Assembly (NCBI RefSeq): GCF_001461825.1
Contig: NZ_LLZC01000020.1
Coordinates: 546,208 to 610,207, forward strand
Direction: 5' to 3'
Origin: Bacillus velezensis
GTDB taxonomy: Bacteria; Bacillota; Bacilli; Bacillales; Bacillaceae
Length of the DNA: 64,000 nt
The notes beneath the pieces were generated by a model, which saw only the letters and a list, made by a program, of their open reading frames with translations, made no database searches and was not told the DNA's origin. The position numbers and the translations under genes were made by a program. Position 1 is the first letter of the stretch. Every line of letters starts with the position of its first letter. Below, one piece after another: positions 34,119 to 43,774 of the stretch.

Positions 34119-35057
34119 TCAAGAATTTTTCCGCTGAAATTGATGCATAATTTGTTTTTTAGCCGTTTCTTCGTGAAAAAACAGCAAAAATGCTTCCTTT
34201 CCGACCCGTTCCAAATGAAGTTCCAGGGATGGAATATTCAATGCCCGGCTGACGCTCAGATTTCCCTCGCCGATGATCTCCGCGTCCCATTTCTGTTCTT
34301 TCGCAAACTGGTACAAGCCGGCAGCCACATCATCACTGTGCGCATAGATGGCCGTCGGCACCTTGTCGAAACCCCGGAAGTGCTCACCCGCCCGCTTTCC
34401 GTCGTCCATATCATGGCATCCGACCAGAATGCGGGTTTCATCAAGAGAGCCGAAAACCGCCTTATATGCGGTTACCTTGTCGGCCGTACTCGGGCTTTTT
34501 TCCGCTTCCCGCACACATGTAAAAGCAACGTCTTGATGCCCGCGGTTCTTCAAATACAAAAAGCTTTCTCTGTATGCTGCCTGCCTGTCATTATAAGCGC
34601 AGGGAATCTCTTGATGCTGTGTATATTCACAAGCGACAATGGGACCGTATTCCAGGTAAGGTACGGCGGTTTCCCATTCATTCGCACGGGACGTGACAAT
34701 CAGTCCGTCAATCTTTTTCATTTTCAGCAGTTCGAAATATGTCAACTCTATAGCGGGGTCATAGTTGGTGGGGAGAAGGGTTGTCACGTAATCATGGGCA
34801 AACGCTTCCTTCGTGATACCGTTTACAATTTTGTCAAAGCAGGGATGGTCGCTGTACGGCAAAATCACGCCGATTGTATTGGTCTTTCCGCGAATCAGAT
34901 CAATGGCGGTTCGATTAGGGGTATAATCCAGCTCCTTCATCACTTGATTCACAAGACGCCTTTTCTCCTCAGATACGTACGGGTGTCGGTTTAACACGCG
35001 TGATACGGTGGCCACCGACACATTCGCCAGTTTCGCAATCTCTTTTATATTTGCCAT
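34119..35057 (-). CDS. ccpB: LacI-family regulator CcpB
   Basis: About 312 residues: an N-terminal LacI helix-turn-helix (MANIKEIAKLANVSVATVSRVLN), a hinge (YTPNRTAIDL) and a periplasmic-binding-protein-like core. It matches B. subtilis CcpB closely along its length; CcpB is a paralogue of CcpA that acts in carbon catabolite repression of some operons, in an HPr-dependent way, in certain growth conditions. ATG 35057 is placed after GGAGG, four codons inside the longest frame. The C-terminal tail is basic. It lies downstream of exoA with a terminator between. Confidence 0.94.
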   Translation of the reverse strand: MANIKEIAKLANVSVATVSRVLNRHPYVSEEKRRLVNQVMKELDYTPNRTAIDLIRGKTNTIGVILPYSDHPCFDKIVNGITKEAFAHDYVTTLLPTNYDPAIELTYFELLKMKKIDGLIVTSRANEWETAVPYLEYGPIVACEYTQHQEIPCAYNDRQAAYRESFLYLKNRGHQDVAFTCVREAEKSPSTADKVTAYKAVFGSLDETRILVGCHDMDDGKRAGEHFRGFDKVPTAIYAHSDDVAAGLYQFAKEQKWDAEIIGEGNLSVSRALNIPSLELHLERVGKEAFLLFFHEETAKKQIMHQFQRKNS

Positions 35058-35077
35058 GTGCTCCTCCATTTTCAGTG

Positions 35078-35114
35078 ATAAAAAAGCAGCAAGAGTGGAT
35101 TTCTCTTACTGCTA
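35078..35114 (-). terminator. Terminator of the adaA-adaB-exoA operon
   Basis: On the minus transcript AGCAGTAAGAG pairs with CTCTTGCTGCT (one G-U), followed by six U. Confidence 0.85.
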
Positions 35115-35119
35115 TCTCA

Positions 35120-35878
35120 TCATAAATCCACTGTCATTTCAACAGGGCAATGGTCAGAACCCATGATATCGGCACAAATGGCCGCTTCGCTGATCCGCGG
35201 CTTCAGTCTGTCTGAAACAATGACGTAATCAAGCCGCCAGCCGATGTTTTTCTCACGTGCGTTCGTCCTGTAAGACCACCAGGAATAGGCACCTTCCCGA
35301 TCAGGATATAAATAGCGGAATGAGTCGGTAAATCCGGCGTTCAGCAGGGCGCTGAACGCTTCCCGCTCCTGATCCGAGAAACCGGCGTTCTTCCGGTTGG
35401 CTTTCGGATTTTTTAAGTCTATCTCCCTGTGTGCGACATTCAGATCGCCGCATAATATCACGGGCTTCTTCCGGTCAAGCTTCTGCAGATAATCCTTAAA
35501 ATCGGCTTCCCATTGAAGACGGTAATCAATTCGCTCTAATCCGCGTTTGGCATTTGGCGTGTAACAGTTGACGACAAACACGTTTTCAAATTCAAGCGTG
35601 ATCACCCGTCCTTCTTGATCATGGTCGTCAATCCCCAGTCCATAGAACATGTGCAGCGGCTTTTCTTTCGAAAAAACAGCCGTGCCTGAGTAGCCTTTTT
35701 TCACCGCATAGTTCCAATAGGCGTGATATCCTTCAGGCTGTAATGATACTTGTCCGTCCTGTACTTTTGTTTCTTGCAGACATAGAATATCCGCTGCCGT
35801 TTCCTGAACGTAAGTATTGATATCTATCTTTTTCATCACGGCACGCAAGCCGTTTACATTCCAAGAAATCAGTTTCAT
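35120..35878 (-). CDS. exoA: Exodeoxyribonuclease III / AP endonuclease ExoA
   Basis: A 252-residue Mg-dependent nuclease of the ExoIII/APE1 fold that cuts 5' to abasic sites in base excision repair. Family motifs are all visible: SWNVNGLRA at the N-terminus, LCLQETKVQDG (catalytic Glu), GDLNVAHREIDLKNP, the GWRLDYVIVSD block and GSDHCPVEMTV (catalytic Asp/His pair) at the end. Its ATG overlaps the adaB stop (ATGA), so here it is the third gene of the adaptive-response operon rather than a single gene. Confidence 0.97.
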   Translation of the reverse strand: MKLISWNVNGLRAVMKKIDINTYVQETAADILCLQETKVQDGQVSLQPEGYHAYWNYAVKKGYSGTAVFSKEKPLHMFYGLGIDDHDQEGRVITLEFENVFVVNCYTPNAKRGLERIDYRLQWEADFKDYLQKLDRKKPVILCGDLNVAHREIDLKNPKANRKNAGFSDQEREAFSALLNAGFTDSFRYLYPDREGAYSWWSYRTNAREKNIGWRLDYVIVSDRLKPRISEAAICADIMGSDHCPVEMTVDL

Positions 35879-36432
35879 GTGTTCCCTCCTGTCCGGCTCA
35901 GCCGGTATTCCAGTGTTTCAATGTTTCCGCCCTCTAATGCCAGCAGCTGCTTTTTCATTTCTAAACCGCCTCTGAATCCGGTCAGTTTCCCGTTTTTCCC
36001 GATAACGCGATGGCACGGAACCGTAATCAATACCGGATTTTTTCCAATCGCGGCGCCCACGGCTCTTACGGCTGCCGGTTTCTGAATCATTTCTGCTATA
36101 TCCGAATAGGAGTATGTCTCGCCGTACGGTATGTCCATAAGCGCTTTCCATACAGCAAGCTGAAATTCTGTCCCGTAAAGATCCACCGGCACTGAAAAAG
36201 CTGATCTGCCATTGTCGATGTACTCGGACAGCTCTGCCGTGTAAGACGCCAGCTTTTTATCATCACGTGCCAATCGGTATTGCGGTATTGCTTTTTTTGC
36301 CCACTGCTCAAGCTCTTCAAAGCTTCCATGATTTGACCCTATAAAGCAAAGCCCCTTAGATGTGGCGGCTGTATACAGGCTCCAATCATTCCGTGTGAAG
36401 AGTGTCCAATAGATCATAGGCTCTTTACTCAT
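35875..36432 (-). CDS. adaB: Methylated-DNA--protein-cysteine methyltransferase (AdaB/Ogt type)
   Basis: A 185-residue suicide enzyme that takes the methyl group from O6-methylguanine. The acceptor is C140 in ITVPCHRVIGKNGKL; the DNA-binding helix AAVRAVGAAIGKNP and the preceding QLAVWKALMDIPYGETYSY are conserved. Length is close to B. subtilis AdaB (179). It overlaps adaA upstream and exoA downstream by four bases each (ATGA), showing tight coupling in one adaptive-response operon. Confidence 0.94.
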   Translation of the reverse strand: MSKEPMIYWTLFTRNDWSLYTAATSKGLCFIGSNHGSFEELEQWAKKAIPQYRLARDDKKLASYTAELSEYIDNGRSAFSVPVDLYGTEFQLAVWKALMDIPYGETYSYSDIAEMIQKPAAVRAVGAAIGKNPVLITVPCHRVIGKNGKLTGFRGGLEMKKQLLALEGGNIETLEYRLSRTGGNT

Positions 36433-37010
36433 ATTGAACCTCCCTGTCCCATTTTGGCCGTTTTTCTGTATTCTGTGGGCGAACTCCCGGTTCCCTTTTT
36501 AAAAAGGGTCGCGAAATGCGCTGTGTTTGGAATTCCGACAGTCAGAGCGATCTCCATGACTGTCATATCAGTATGCTTTAAAAGGTGTTCCGCCTTCGAC
36601 AATCTTATTTTCTGTATATACGCAATAGGGGACATTCCCCTGATTTTTTTAAATGTCCGCTGTAAATGATAGGGGCTGCCGTGACACATTTCGGCCAGTA
36701 CACTCAGAGTCAGAGATTCGTGATAATGGCGTTCAATGTATTCAATGATTTGAGCAATCCATTCTTCATCAGGAAGACGAAGACCGTTCGGCCGGCACCT
36801 TTTACAGGGACGAAAATGTCTCTCGAGCGCTGCATCAGCCGTATCAAACACCAGCACGTTTTCTTTATTCGGAACTCTCGATTTACAAGAAGGCCGGCAG
36901 AAAATCCCCGTCGTTTTTACTGCATAATAAAATACTCCGTCATAAGAAGCATCATTGCGTATGATTGCGCTCCACTTTTCATCAGTCAGGATATTTCTGT
37001 CTGTCTCCAT
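36429..37010 (-). CDS. adaA: Methylphosphotriester-DNA methyltransferase and activator AdaA
   Basis: About 193 residues: an N-terminal zinc-binding Ada domain with four cysteines (GIFCRPSCKSR and FRPCKRCRP; C38, C42, C69, C72 from ATG 37010) and a C-terminal AraC-type double helix-turn-helix (SLTLSVLAEMCHGSPYHLQR, then MTVMEIALTVGIPNTAHFAT). In B. subtilis, AdaA takes methyl groups from phosphotriesters and then activates the ada operon. GTG 37019 is also in frame but lies against the AGGGGG ribosome site. First gene of adaA-adaB-exoA. Confidence 0.94.
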   Translation of the reverse strand: METDRNILTDEKWSAIIRNDASYDGVFYYAVKTTGIFCRPSCKSRVPNKENVLVFDTADAALERHFRPCKRCRPNGLRLPDEEWIAQIIEYIERHYHESLTLSVLAEMCHGSPYHLQRTFKKIRGMSPIAYIQKIRLSKAEHLLKHTDMTVMEIALTVGIPNTAHFATLFKKGTGSSPTEYRKTAKMGQGGSI

Positions 37011-37115
37011 CTCAGCCACCCCCTGTTTTTCAGTATAAACAAATTCATTGCATAAGTACGCGTTTTTGAATAGAGGAGCAAGATAACAAAGATATAGGTG
37101 TCAGGAGCACTTCCA

Positions 37116-37131
37116 TGTTTCATGTGAAACA
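37116..37131. promoter_or_regulatory. parS-like site (Spo0J/ParB binding)
   Basis: TGTTTCATGTGAAACA, a perfect palindrome with one central deviation (T for C) from the parS consensus, in the non-coding gap between adaA and rpsR. Confidence 0.72.
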
Positions 37132-37161
37132 TTTCGGCAGGATGGAGGGGTACTGATATAA

Positions 37162-37198
37162 AAAAAGAGCAGGAGCCCGCAGGCTCTTGCTCTTTTCT
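37162..37198 (-). terminator. Terminator of rpsF-ssbA-rpsR
   Basis: AAGAGCAAGAGCCTGC / GGCTCCTGCTCTT hairpin followed by seven U on the minus transcript, seven bases after the rpsR stop. Confidence 0.92.
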
Positions 37199-37204
37199 TT
37201 CGGC

Positions 37205-37465
<261 letters not shown>

Positions 37466-37487
37466 TTATGAATATAGCGATAATCTA

Positions 37488-38006
37488 TTAGAACGGAAGA
37501 TCATCATCCGAGATGTCAATCGGCTTGCCGTCGTTGGCAAATGGATCATCATTAAAGCTGTTCCCTTGATTTCGTCTCTGGTTGTTCTGATTTCCGCCGA
37601 ACGGATTATCATTTTGGCCTCCGCCAAAGTATTGGCCTCCGCCGCTGTTTCCTTCGTTGTATCCGCCTGATCCAGAACCGCCGCTGTTTTTAGGCTCAAG
37701 AAATTGAACACTTTCAGCTTGGACTTCTGTCACGAAGACACGCTGTCCCTGCTGATTTTCATAATTTCTTGTCTGGAGTCGGCCGTCTACGCCGGCAAGG
37801 CTTCCTTTTTTAAGAAAGTTTGCAACGTTTTCGGCTTGTCTTCTCCAAGTGACACAATTAATGAAATCGGCTTCACGTTCTCCGGACTGGTTCGTGAATG
37901 TACGATTCACAGCAAGAGTAAACGTGGCGACAGCCGCACCGCTTGGCGTATAACGAAGCTCTGGGTCTTTTGTCAGTCTTCCGACTAATACAACTCGGTT
38001 AAGCAT
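37488..38006 (-). CDS. ssbA: Single-stranded DNA-binding protein SsbA
   Basis: A 172-residue SSB: an OB-fold ([20 protein letters not shown] to about 105), a Gly/Asn/Gln-rich disordered linker (about 110-160), and the acidic tip DISDDDLPF that recruits replication and repair proteins. Length equals B. subtilis SsbA. ATG 38006 lies after AAAGGTGG. In B. subtilis the gene is also induced by DNA damage. It is the middle gene between rpsF and rpsR. Confidence 0.97.
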   Translation of the reverse strand: MLNRVVLVGRLTKDPELRYTPSGAAVATFTLAVNRTFTNQSGEREADFINCVTWRRQAENVANFLKKGSLAGVDGRLQTRNYENQQGQRVFVTEVQAESVQFLEPKNSGGSGSGGYNEGNSGGGQYFGGGQNDNPFGGNQNNQRRNQGNSFNDDPFANDGKPIDISDDDLPF

Positions 38007-38045
38007 ATGAAAGACCACCTTTTAACATTATATATTTCAAATTGC

Positions 38046-38395
<350 letters not shown>

Positions 38396-38444
38396 CTCAC
38401 AAGTTTATATTATACCAAAGCTCTTGTCCCTTTACAACTGTGTC

Positions 38445-39545
38445 CTATACATTAAATCGGAAATGAATGACATCTCCGTCTTGGACTACATATTCCTTAC
38501 CTTCCAGACGCACTTTTCCGGCTTCTTTCGCTCCGGACATTCCGCCGCCTGCCAAAAGGTCTTCATAAGCAACCGTTTCAGCGCGGATAAAGCCGCGTTC
38601 AAAGTCAGTGTGGATGATACCCGCACACTCAGGAGCTTTCATGCCTTTTCTGAATGTCCATGCGCGCACTTCCTGTTCGCCCGCCGTAAAGTATGTCGCA
38701 AGGCCGAGAAGAGAGTATGACGCTTTAATCAGCTGATCAAGACCTGATTCTTCGATGCCGAGCTCCTCAAGGAACATTTGCTTTTCTTCGCCTTCCAATT
38801 CAGCAATTTCGGACTCAATTTTCGCGCAGACGACGATAACCTCGGCGTTTTCACCCGCGGCGTACTCCCGGATTTTCGCAACATATTCATTATCTGAAGG
38901 ATCAGCCACTTCATCCTCGCTTACATTTGCCACATAAAGCACGGGTTTTGACGTAAGCAAATGAAGCTGCTTCACAAGCTTTTGCTGTTCTTCCGTAAAT
39001 TCAACGGAACGGGCAGGCTTTTCTTGTTCGAAAGCTTCTTTTAATTTAGACAGAATGTCAAATTCAAAAACCGCTTCTTTGTCTTTTTGCTTCGCAAGCT
39101 TGCTTACACGCGTGATGCGTTTTTCGACTGTCTCCATGTCGGCAAGAATCAATTCAAGGTTGATCGTTTCAATATCGTCAATCGGATCGACTTTCCCTGA
39201 CACGTGCGTAATATTGTCATCAGCGAATGCCCGTACAACGTGACAGATCGCATCTACCTGACGGATATGAGAAAGAAACTTATTTCCGAGTCCTTCACCT
39301 TTAGATGCCCCTTTTACGATCCCCGCGATATCAGTGAATTCAAACGCAGTCGGCACCGTTTTTTTCGGGTTCACCAATTCAGTCAGCTTTTGCAGACGTT
39401 CATCCGGCACTTCCACGATTCCCACGTTCGGATCAATTGTACAGAACGGGTAGTTGGCTGATTCGGCACCAGCCTGGGTAATTGCATTAAATAACGTCGA
39501 TTTTCCGACATTCGGCAAACCGACAATTCCAGCAGTTAAAGCCAT
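38445..39545 (-). CDS. ychF: Redox-regulated ATPase YchF
   Basis: A 366-residue OBG-type P-loop protein: Walker A GLPNVGKSTLFNA, switch region FTDIAGIVKGASKGEGLGN, the NxxE motif (variant of NKxD, giving ATP preference) in the VLYVANVSEDE region, a coiled-coil insertion and a C-terminal TGS domain (ECAGIIHTDFERGFIRAETV to VIHFRFNV). It associates with ribosomes and modulates stress responses. Equals yyaF of B. subtilis in place and length. It lies directly upstream of rpsF but with an independent leader. Confidence 0.97.
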   Translation of the reverse strand: MALTAGIVGLPNVGKSTLFNAITQAGAESANYPFCTIDPNVGIVEVPDERLQKLTELVNPKKTVPTAFEFTDIAGIVKGASKGEGLGNKFLSHIRQVDAICHVVRAFADDNITHVSGKVDPIDDIETINLELILADMETVEKRITRVSKLAKQKDKEAVFEFDILSKLKEAFEQEKPARSVEFTEEQQKLVKQLHLLTSKPVLYVANVSEDEVADPSDNEYVAKIREYAAGENAEVIVVCAKIESEIAELEGEEKQMFLEELGIEESGLDQLIKASYSLLGLATYFTAGEQEVRAWTFRKGMKAPECAGIIHTDFERGFIRAETVAYEDLLAGGGMSGAKEAGKVRLEGKEYVVQDGDVIHFRFNV

Positions 39546-39671
39546 TCTTTCATCTCCTCTATATCAAACCATCATCGTATAAACGTATTGTAAACCTAGA
39601 GCAATTATAAGGAGGTTCATAGGAAAAGACAAGCTGAGAAAAAAGCATTTCCAGCCCTCTCTCTCCTTAGA

Positions 39672-41675
39672 TTATCCTTTTTTAACCGCTACCAGACAGT
39701 CAAAAAGCGTACTTCCCATTCCATTATCGGAATTTGAATCCTTTGTGAGCATGTTGACGGAGCCTCCGAATGCCGCCCACATGCCTTCATCTATATTCAC
39801 CGTCTTCGGGTGAGCCTGCTTCATGATTTTCACCCTGCCGCGCAGACGGCCGCGGTCATTGTATACCTCTGCCGTATCTCCGTCTTGAAGTGAAAGCTCC
39901 TCGGCGATATCCGGCGACAGATCCACCTGAATCTGCTGAAGCTTTTCAATAAACGGCACGTGCTGTGAATGATTGGAGCGCTGCGGGTGAATGGACAGCA
40001 GCGTATACGGGTATTTCCCGGCAAGCCCGGCGTCATGATAAACAGACTCTTCCGGCACCTCCAATTGAGGGAGGCCGCTGTATCCTTTCTCTTCTGCCAG
40101 TGACGAGACGAATTCAAATTTTCCGCTCGGGGTTAAAAATTGAAAATCACTCCACGGAACCTGTTTGACCGGAAGCGGCATATGTCCTTTTTCCTTTAAT
40201 TGCTCAAGGGTGATTCCTTCTTTCTCCAAAGAAGAGAGCCCCATTTTTAAGAAATCTCCCGTACTGTAATCAAACAGCTCCCCGAATCCGAGACGCTTTG
40301 CGAGTTCCGTCCAGATCCAGCGGTCTGATTTTGCCTCTCCCTGCGGTTCCGCAAGCTTCTTACCATATTGAACATAGTGATGATACATGCTGGAATAATA
40401 AATATCTTCCTCTTCGAAAACAACGGCCGTCGGCAGCACATAGTCACAGAGCTTCGCCGTATCGGTCATGACCGAATCAATGGCCACTGTGACCGGTGTT
40501 TTTTCAAACGCTTCCTCCACTTTTTTTGTATTCGGCACCTGTGTCAGCGGATTGCCGCACGTCACGATGATCATCTCAATCGGCGGATCGGCTGCATTCA
40601 GCGCCTCTTCAGCTTGAGTCATCATCGAAAACGTTCTCGAACTTTTCTTCAGATCAGGACGGGTGAGCTCGGCCTTTGCAAAGCTTTCACCGACTTGCAC
40701 ATTTCCGAAGTTTGCGCCGCCGCCTTTGATACCGACATTTCCGCTCGCCGCAGCTAAAGCGTCAATCCACCGTATCGTCCCGCCCCCGTTTTTATATCTC
40801 TGCATCCCAAGACCCATAAAAGTGGAGGCGGGACCGTCAGCATATAAATCAGCAAGATATTCAAGCACTTCTAAAGACGTTTCTGTTTTCTCAATGATCT
40901 CCTCAAAAGAAATCGTCTTCAGAAGCTTTTCTATTTCTTCAAAACCGACCGAATGCCTTTGAATGAAATCGGAATCGGTTCTGCCGGTTTGGCATAATAT
41001 TTTTAAAACACCCGCCGCAAGCCAGCCATCCATGCCGGGTTTGACGGATATATACCGATCGGCAAGCTTTGCAGTCGGGTTAAAAATAGGATCAATGACC
41101 GTCAGTGTCGCTCCTTTTTTCTTCACCTGCTGCAGATGATGATAGAGGTGCATATTCGTCCGGGACACGTTTCTGCCCCATACGATCACATGCTTGCTGT
41201 GATAAATATCAAGCGGTCCATGCCCGTAAGAACGCCCGAAATCCCAGCGCTGCGCTTCAATGCCGGAACCCCAGCAAATGCTGCCCGCAATCTCCGTTAC
41301 ACCGCCGTATCCATTGAAAAAACGCTGGTCGAGCGCCTTCAAAAGACCGTTATTGGCGTAATCATGACTGTGCAGCACTGCGGCAGTGCCCAACGTCTCC
41401 TTAATCACCGCCATTTTTTCCGCGATTTCATCTAACGCCTGCTCCCAGGAAATGCGGACAAATTCGCCGTCTTTCTTTTTTAAAGGAAAACGAAGCCGTT
41501 CCGGCGCATTCGTTTTCGTCTCCAGCATTCTGCCCCGGCCGCAAATTTTTCCTTCCGTAATGGGATGATTCGGGTCTCCGTCTACTTTCGTCACCTTTCC
41601 ATCCTCAACTGTCACCAAAAAGCCGCAGCTGTCCCAGCAATTCAGCGGGCACGCTGACTGATGCACTTTGCTCAT
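39672..41675 (-). CDS. yyaE: Molybdopterin-dependent oxidoreductase YyaE
   Basis: A 667-residue member of the DMSO-reductase superfamily. The N-terminus holds a [4Fe-4S] pattern (CPLNCWDSCGFLV then KICGRGR), followed by the molybdopterin domains (GSICWGSGIEAQRWDFGRS; VWGRNVSRTNMH; VIDPIFNPTAKLADRYISVK) and the C-terminal MGD-binding barrel (LLSIHPQRSNHSQHVPF). No twin-arginine signal is seen, so it is cytosolic. B. subtilis YyaE has the same length; the physiological substrate is unknown. Confidence 0.94.
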   Translation of the reverse strand: MSKVHQSACPLNCWDSCGFLVTVEDGKVTKVDGDPNHPITEGKICGRGRMLETKTNAPERLRFPLKKKDGEFVRISWEQALDEIAEKMAVIKETLGTAAVLHSHDYANNGLLKALDQRFFNGYGGVTEIAGSICWGSGIEAQRWDFGRSYGHGPLDIYHSKHVIVWGRNVSRTNMHLYHHLQQVKKKGATLTVIDPIFNPTAKLADRYISVKPGMDGWLAAGVLKILCQTGRTDSDFIQRHSVGFEEIEKLLKTISFEEIIEKTETSLEVLEYLADLYADGPASTFMGLGMQRYKNGGGTIRWIDALAAASGNVGIKGGGANFGNVQVGESFAKAELTRPDLKKSSRTFSMMTQAEEALNAADPPIEMIIVTCGNPLTQVPNTKKVEEAFEKTPVTVAIDSVMTDTAKLCDYVLPTAVVFEEEDIYYSSMYHHYVQYGKKLAEPQGEAKSDRWIWTELAKRLGFGELFDYSTGDFLKMGLSSLEKEGITLEQLKEKGHMPLPVKQVPWSDFQFLTPSGKFEFVSSLAEEKGYSGLPQLEVPEESVYHDAGLAGKYPYTLLSIHPQRSNHSQHVPFIEKLQQIQVDLSPDIAEELSLQDGDTAEVYNDRGRLRGRVKIMKQAHPKTVNIDEGMWAAFGGSVNMLTKDSNSDNGMGSTLFDCLVAVKKG

Positions 41676-41721
41676 CGGGCCTCTTCCTCTCCTCTATATG
41701 AAAAAGCATGAGCGCCAGCCC

Positions 41722-41928
41722 TTATGATGTAGGCTCCTCATGCTTGACGAGTACTTTTTTCAGCTTTCTCTCAAAATCTCTTCTCGGAATCATGACACTG
41801 TGGGAACAACCCGTGCATTTGATCCGAATATCCATTCCCATCCGAATGATTTTCCACCTGTTTTCACCGCAAGGATGCGGTTTCTTCATTTCAACAATAT
41901 CATTCAGGCCAAAGTCTTTATCCGCCAA
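41722..41928 (-). CDS. yyzM: DUF951 protein YyzM
   Basis: A 68-residue protein with a single zinc-ribbon-like set of residues: MKKPHPCGENRWKIIRMGMD then IRIKCTGCSHSVMIPRRDFE. DUF951 proteins are conserved in Firmicutes near the origin, with no established role; nucleic-acid binding is a reasonable guess from the ribbon and basic content. The start is TTG at 41928 after GAGGTGAAGGG. It lies between yyaE and yyaD, in the same direction. Confidence 0.9.
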   Translation of the reverse strand: MADKDFGLNDIVEMKKPHPCGENRWKIIRMGMDIRIKCTGCSHSVMIPRRDFERKLKKVLVKHEEPTS

Positions 41929-41960
41929 GACCCTTCACCTCTCTCCATAGACTGCTTTAT

Positions 41961-42029
41961 TTATTGTACAAAAAAAGACAGGATAAGAGCAACGGCCGCA
42001 CTCAAAATGAGCATTATACTTTTTTCCAT
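41961..42029 (-). CDS. Possible tiny hydrophobic peptide overlapping yyaD end
   Basis: A frame of 22 codons (MEKSIMLILSAAVALILSFF and two more residues), or 17 codons from ATG 42014, whose start overlaps the yyaD stop as TAATG. A single hydrophobic helix is predicted. Coupled translation from yyaD is possible, but no separate ribosome site is seen, so this is weak. Confidence 0.3.
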   Translation of the reverse strand: MEKSIMLILSAAVALILSFFVQ

Positions 42030-43033
42030 CTCCCTAAAATAGGGTAAAGAAGAAGACATACCAGCAAATAAAGACTCAAAAGCCCGTAAATGGGATATAA
42101 AATGGCGATCAAATCTGAAAAACCGATTGTCGTAAAAGGCACCATCACAGCTAAAAGAAGAGCTACGAGCGTCCATCTCGGCAATTTCACAAATGCAAGC
42201 ATGCGGCTGGAAAGCCCGAACAGACCGGTCACGGTTGTCGTATAGATGGCTAAAAAAAGCACGGCGGCCATACAAAGAAATAACGGATAAGGAGCGCCTT
42301 CAAGGACGGCGAAAAGAGGCATCTCATATTGTGTAAGACTGCCTGAAAGCTGCACAAGCGTTTCATTGTAAACAAATGAAATCACACCGAAAATCAGCCC
42401 GCTTGCAACGCTTGCGATTTTCGCTTCTCCCAGTCCTTTCATATCTTTCCCGATTGAAGAAAGAACAGCGACAACAGAAAGGATGTTTAAGGACGTGAAG
42501 GTAATGCTTGCCGGCCAATTATACTGGCGGGTCAAATCTATCGTCCACGTGTAATGATGGGTTGTCTGAAAAAAGACCAATGCATATAACAGCCCCGCTA
42601 CAAGAATCGGTATCAAAATACTATTCAGAGATAATATTCCTTTTATATCCCAAAAGAATAAACCGACGGTCACAATGCAAAGAAGAAAAATACCGATCCA
42701 AAACGGCAGCTTGTACATTTGCAGCGTCACACCGCCGCCGGCAATCATAACCATCGTCATTGAAAACAAATAAAACATAATAAGCACATCATAGACTTTA
42801 GCAAGAGCCGGCCCCATCAGATGCTCAAGCACAGGTAAAAAGTGCGTTGATTGAACCCGATAGCTGATCTTCAACACAATATAAGCCGAAATCGTAAACA
42901 TGACTGTAAACAATACAATAGCCAGTCCGCTTTCGACACCGAAAAACTGCCATATTTCCTGCCCGCTTGCATACCCAGCCCCAATCTGGCTGCTTAATAT
43001 GAGCAGCATCCACTTCATCCCGGCTCTCCACAC
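42014..43033 (-). CDS. yyaD: Membrane protein YyaD (YkvI-like)
   Basis: About 339 residues with ten or so membrane helices; it begins VWRAGMKWMLLILSSQIGAG and has the FFGVESGLAIVLF region typical of LeuT-fold YkvI-family proteins. B. subtilis YyaD is linked to sporulation and has no known substrate. GTG 43033 is six bases after GAGGTG and is chosen over the longest frame (43099) because the length then matches the known protein (338). It is followed by yyzM and yyaE. Confidence 0.88.
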   Translation of the reverse strand: MWRAGMKWMLLILSSQIGAGYASGQEIWQFFGVESGLAIVLFTVMFTISAYIVLKISYRVQSTHFLPVLEHLMGPALAKVYDVLIMFYLFSMTMVMIAGGGVTLQMYKLPFWIGIFLLCIVTVGLFFWDIKGILSLNSILIPILVAGLLYALVFFQTTHHYTWTIDLTRQYNWPASITFTSLNILSVVAVLSSIGKDMKGLGEAKIASVASGLIFGVISFVYNETLVQLSGSLTQYEMPLFAVLEGAPYPLFLCMAAVLFLAIYTTTVTGLFGLSSRMLAFVKLPRWTLVALLLAVMVPFTTIGFSDLIAILYPIYGLLSLYLLVCLLLYPILGRWKKV

Positions 43034-43182
43034 CCTCATCACCTCATAAAATTTCTGATAATCTCCGCATATTGCTACTATATTGAGTGACAGCGGCAAT
43101 CATTCATACAAATGGGACAAATATGGTATGATAAAGACGATTGACTATTCAGAAAATTTTATTTATATAAGGAGCTCAAATC

Positions 43183-43574
43183 ATGTACTTCAAGCGTTTA
43201 ACCGCAAATGATACCAAGCCTTACACCGATATCAGGCTCAAAGCTTAAAAGATCACCCGGACGCGAGGCTTGAATCCGGTAATGCCATCGTGCTTGGCGC
43301 CTTTGAAAAAGACAGACTGATAGGAATCCTCAAGATCTCCAAGCATTCGCTGTTTAAACTAAGACACATTGCGGTTATCGGTTCTATGTATATTTCCCCC
43401 AAACATCGAAGGTCAGGCGCGGAAGCAAAAAAGATGAAAGACACAGAACAGCTCCATCTCTCTGTTACTTCAACAAATGAACCCGCAAAAAAACTCTACG
43501 CTCAGTTAGGATTTATCCTCTTTTCTGCAGAAAAAAGAGCGCTGAAATTAGATCATCAGCAATATGTAATGTAG
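43183..43574 (+). pseudogene. Frameshifted GNAT acetyltransferase
   Basis: A ribosome site (AAGGAG) precedes an ATG at 43183 and the frame MYFKRLTANDTKPYTDIRLK, which stops after 21 codons. The rest of a GNAT protein continues in another frame from about 43260 (LGAFEKDRLIGILKISKHSL; IAVIGSMYISPKHRRSGAEA; then NEPAKKLYAQLGF). The acetyl-CoA loop region (RRSGAEAKK) is short and degenerate, with a likely internal deletion before KMKDTEQLHLSV. It sits between yyaD and yyaC, which are neighbours in B. subtilis, so it is a decayed insertion. Confidence 0.75.
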
Positions 43575-43774
43575 ATCAAATGGTCTTATTTCTTTCATGA
43601 ACTTAAAGAATAACTGCTCTGAGTTCTTTTTTCTATCCCGCTCTTTTCAAACAACCGGCATGCTGATCATGACATAAGCATAAAAAAAGGCAGCGCTGGA
43701 TATACTGTAAACAACCATACAACACCAAAAACAACAATGTAATACTCGTATGACATGACAAGGAAGTGAACCTT

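Noticed and set aside
33996..34994. A 332-codon open frame on the plus strand
   Set aside because: It lies antisense to ccpB and yyaH, whose proteins match known families over their full length. Its translation is Cys/His/Phe-rich and has no ribosome site, typical of a shadow frame.
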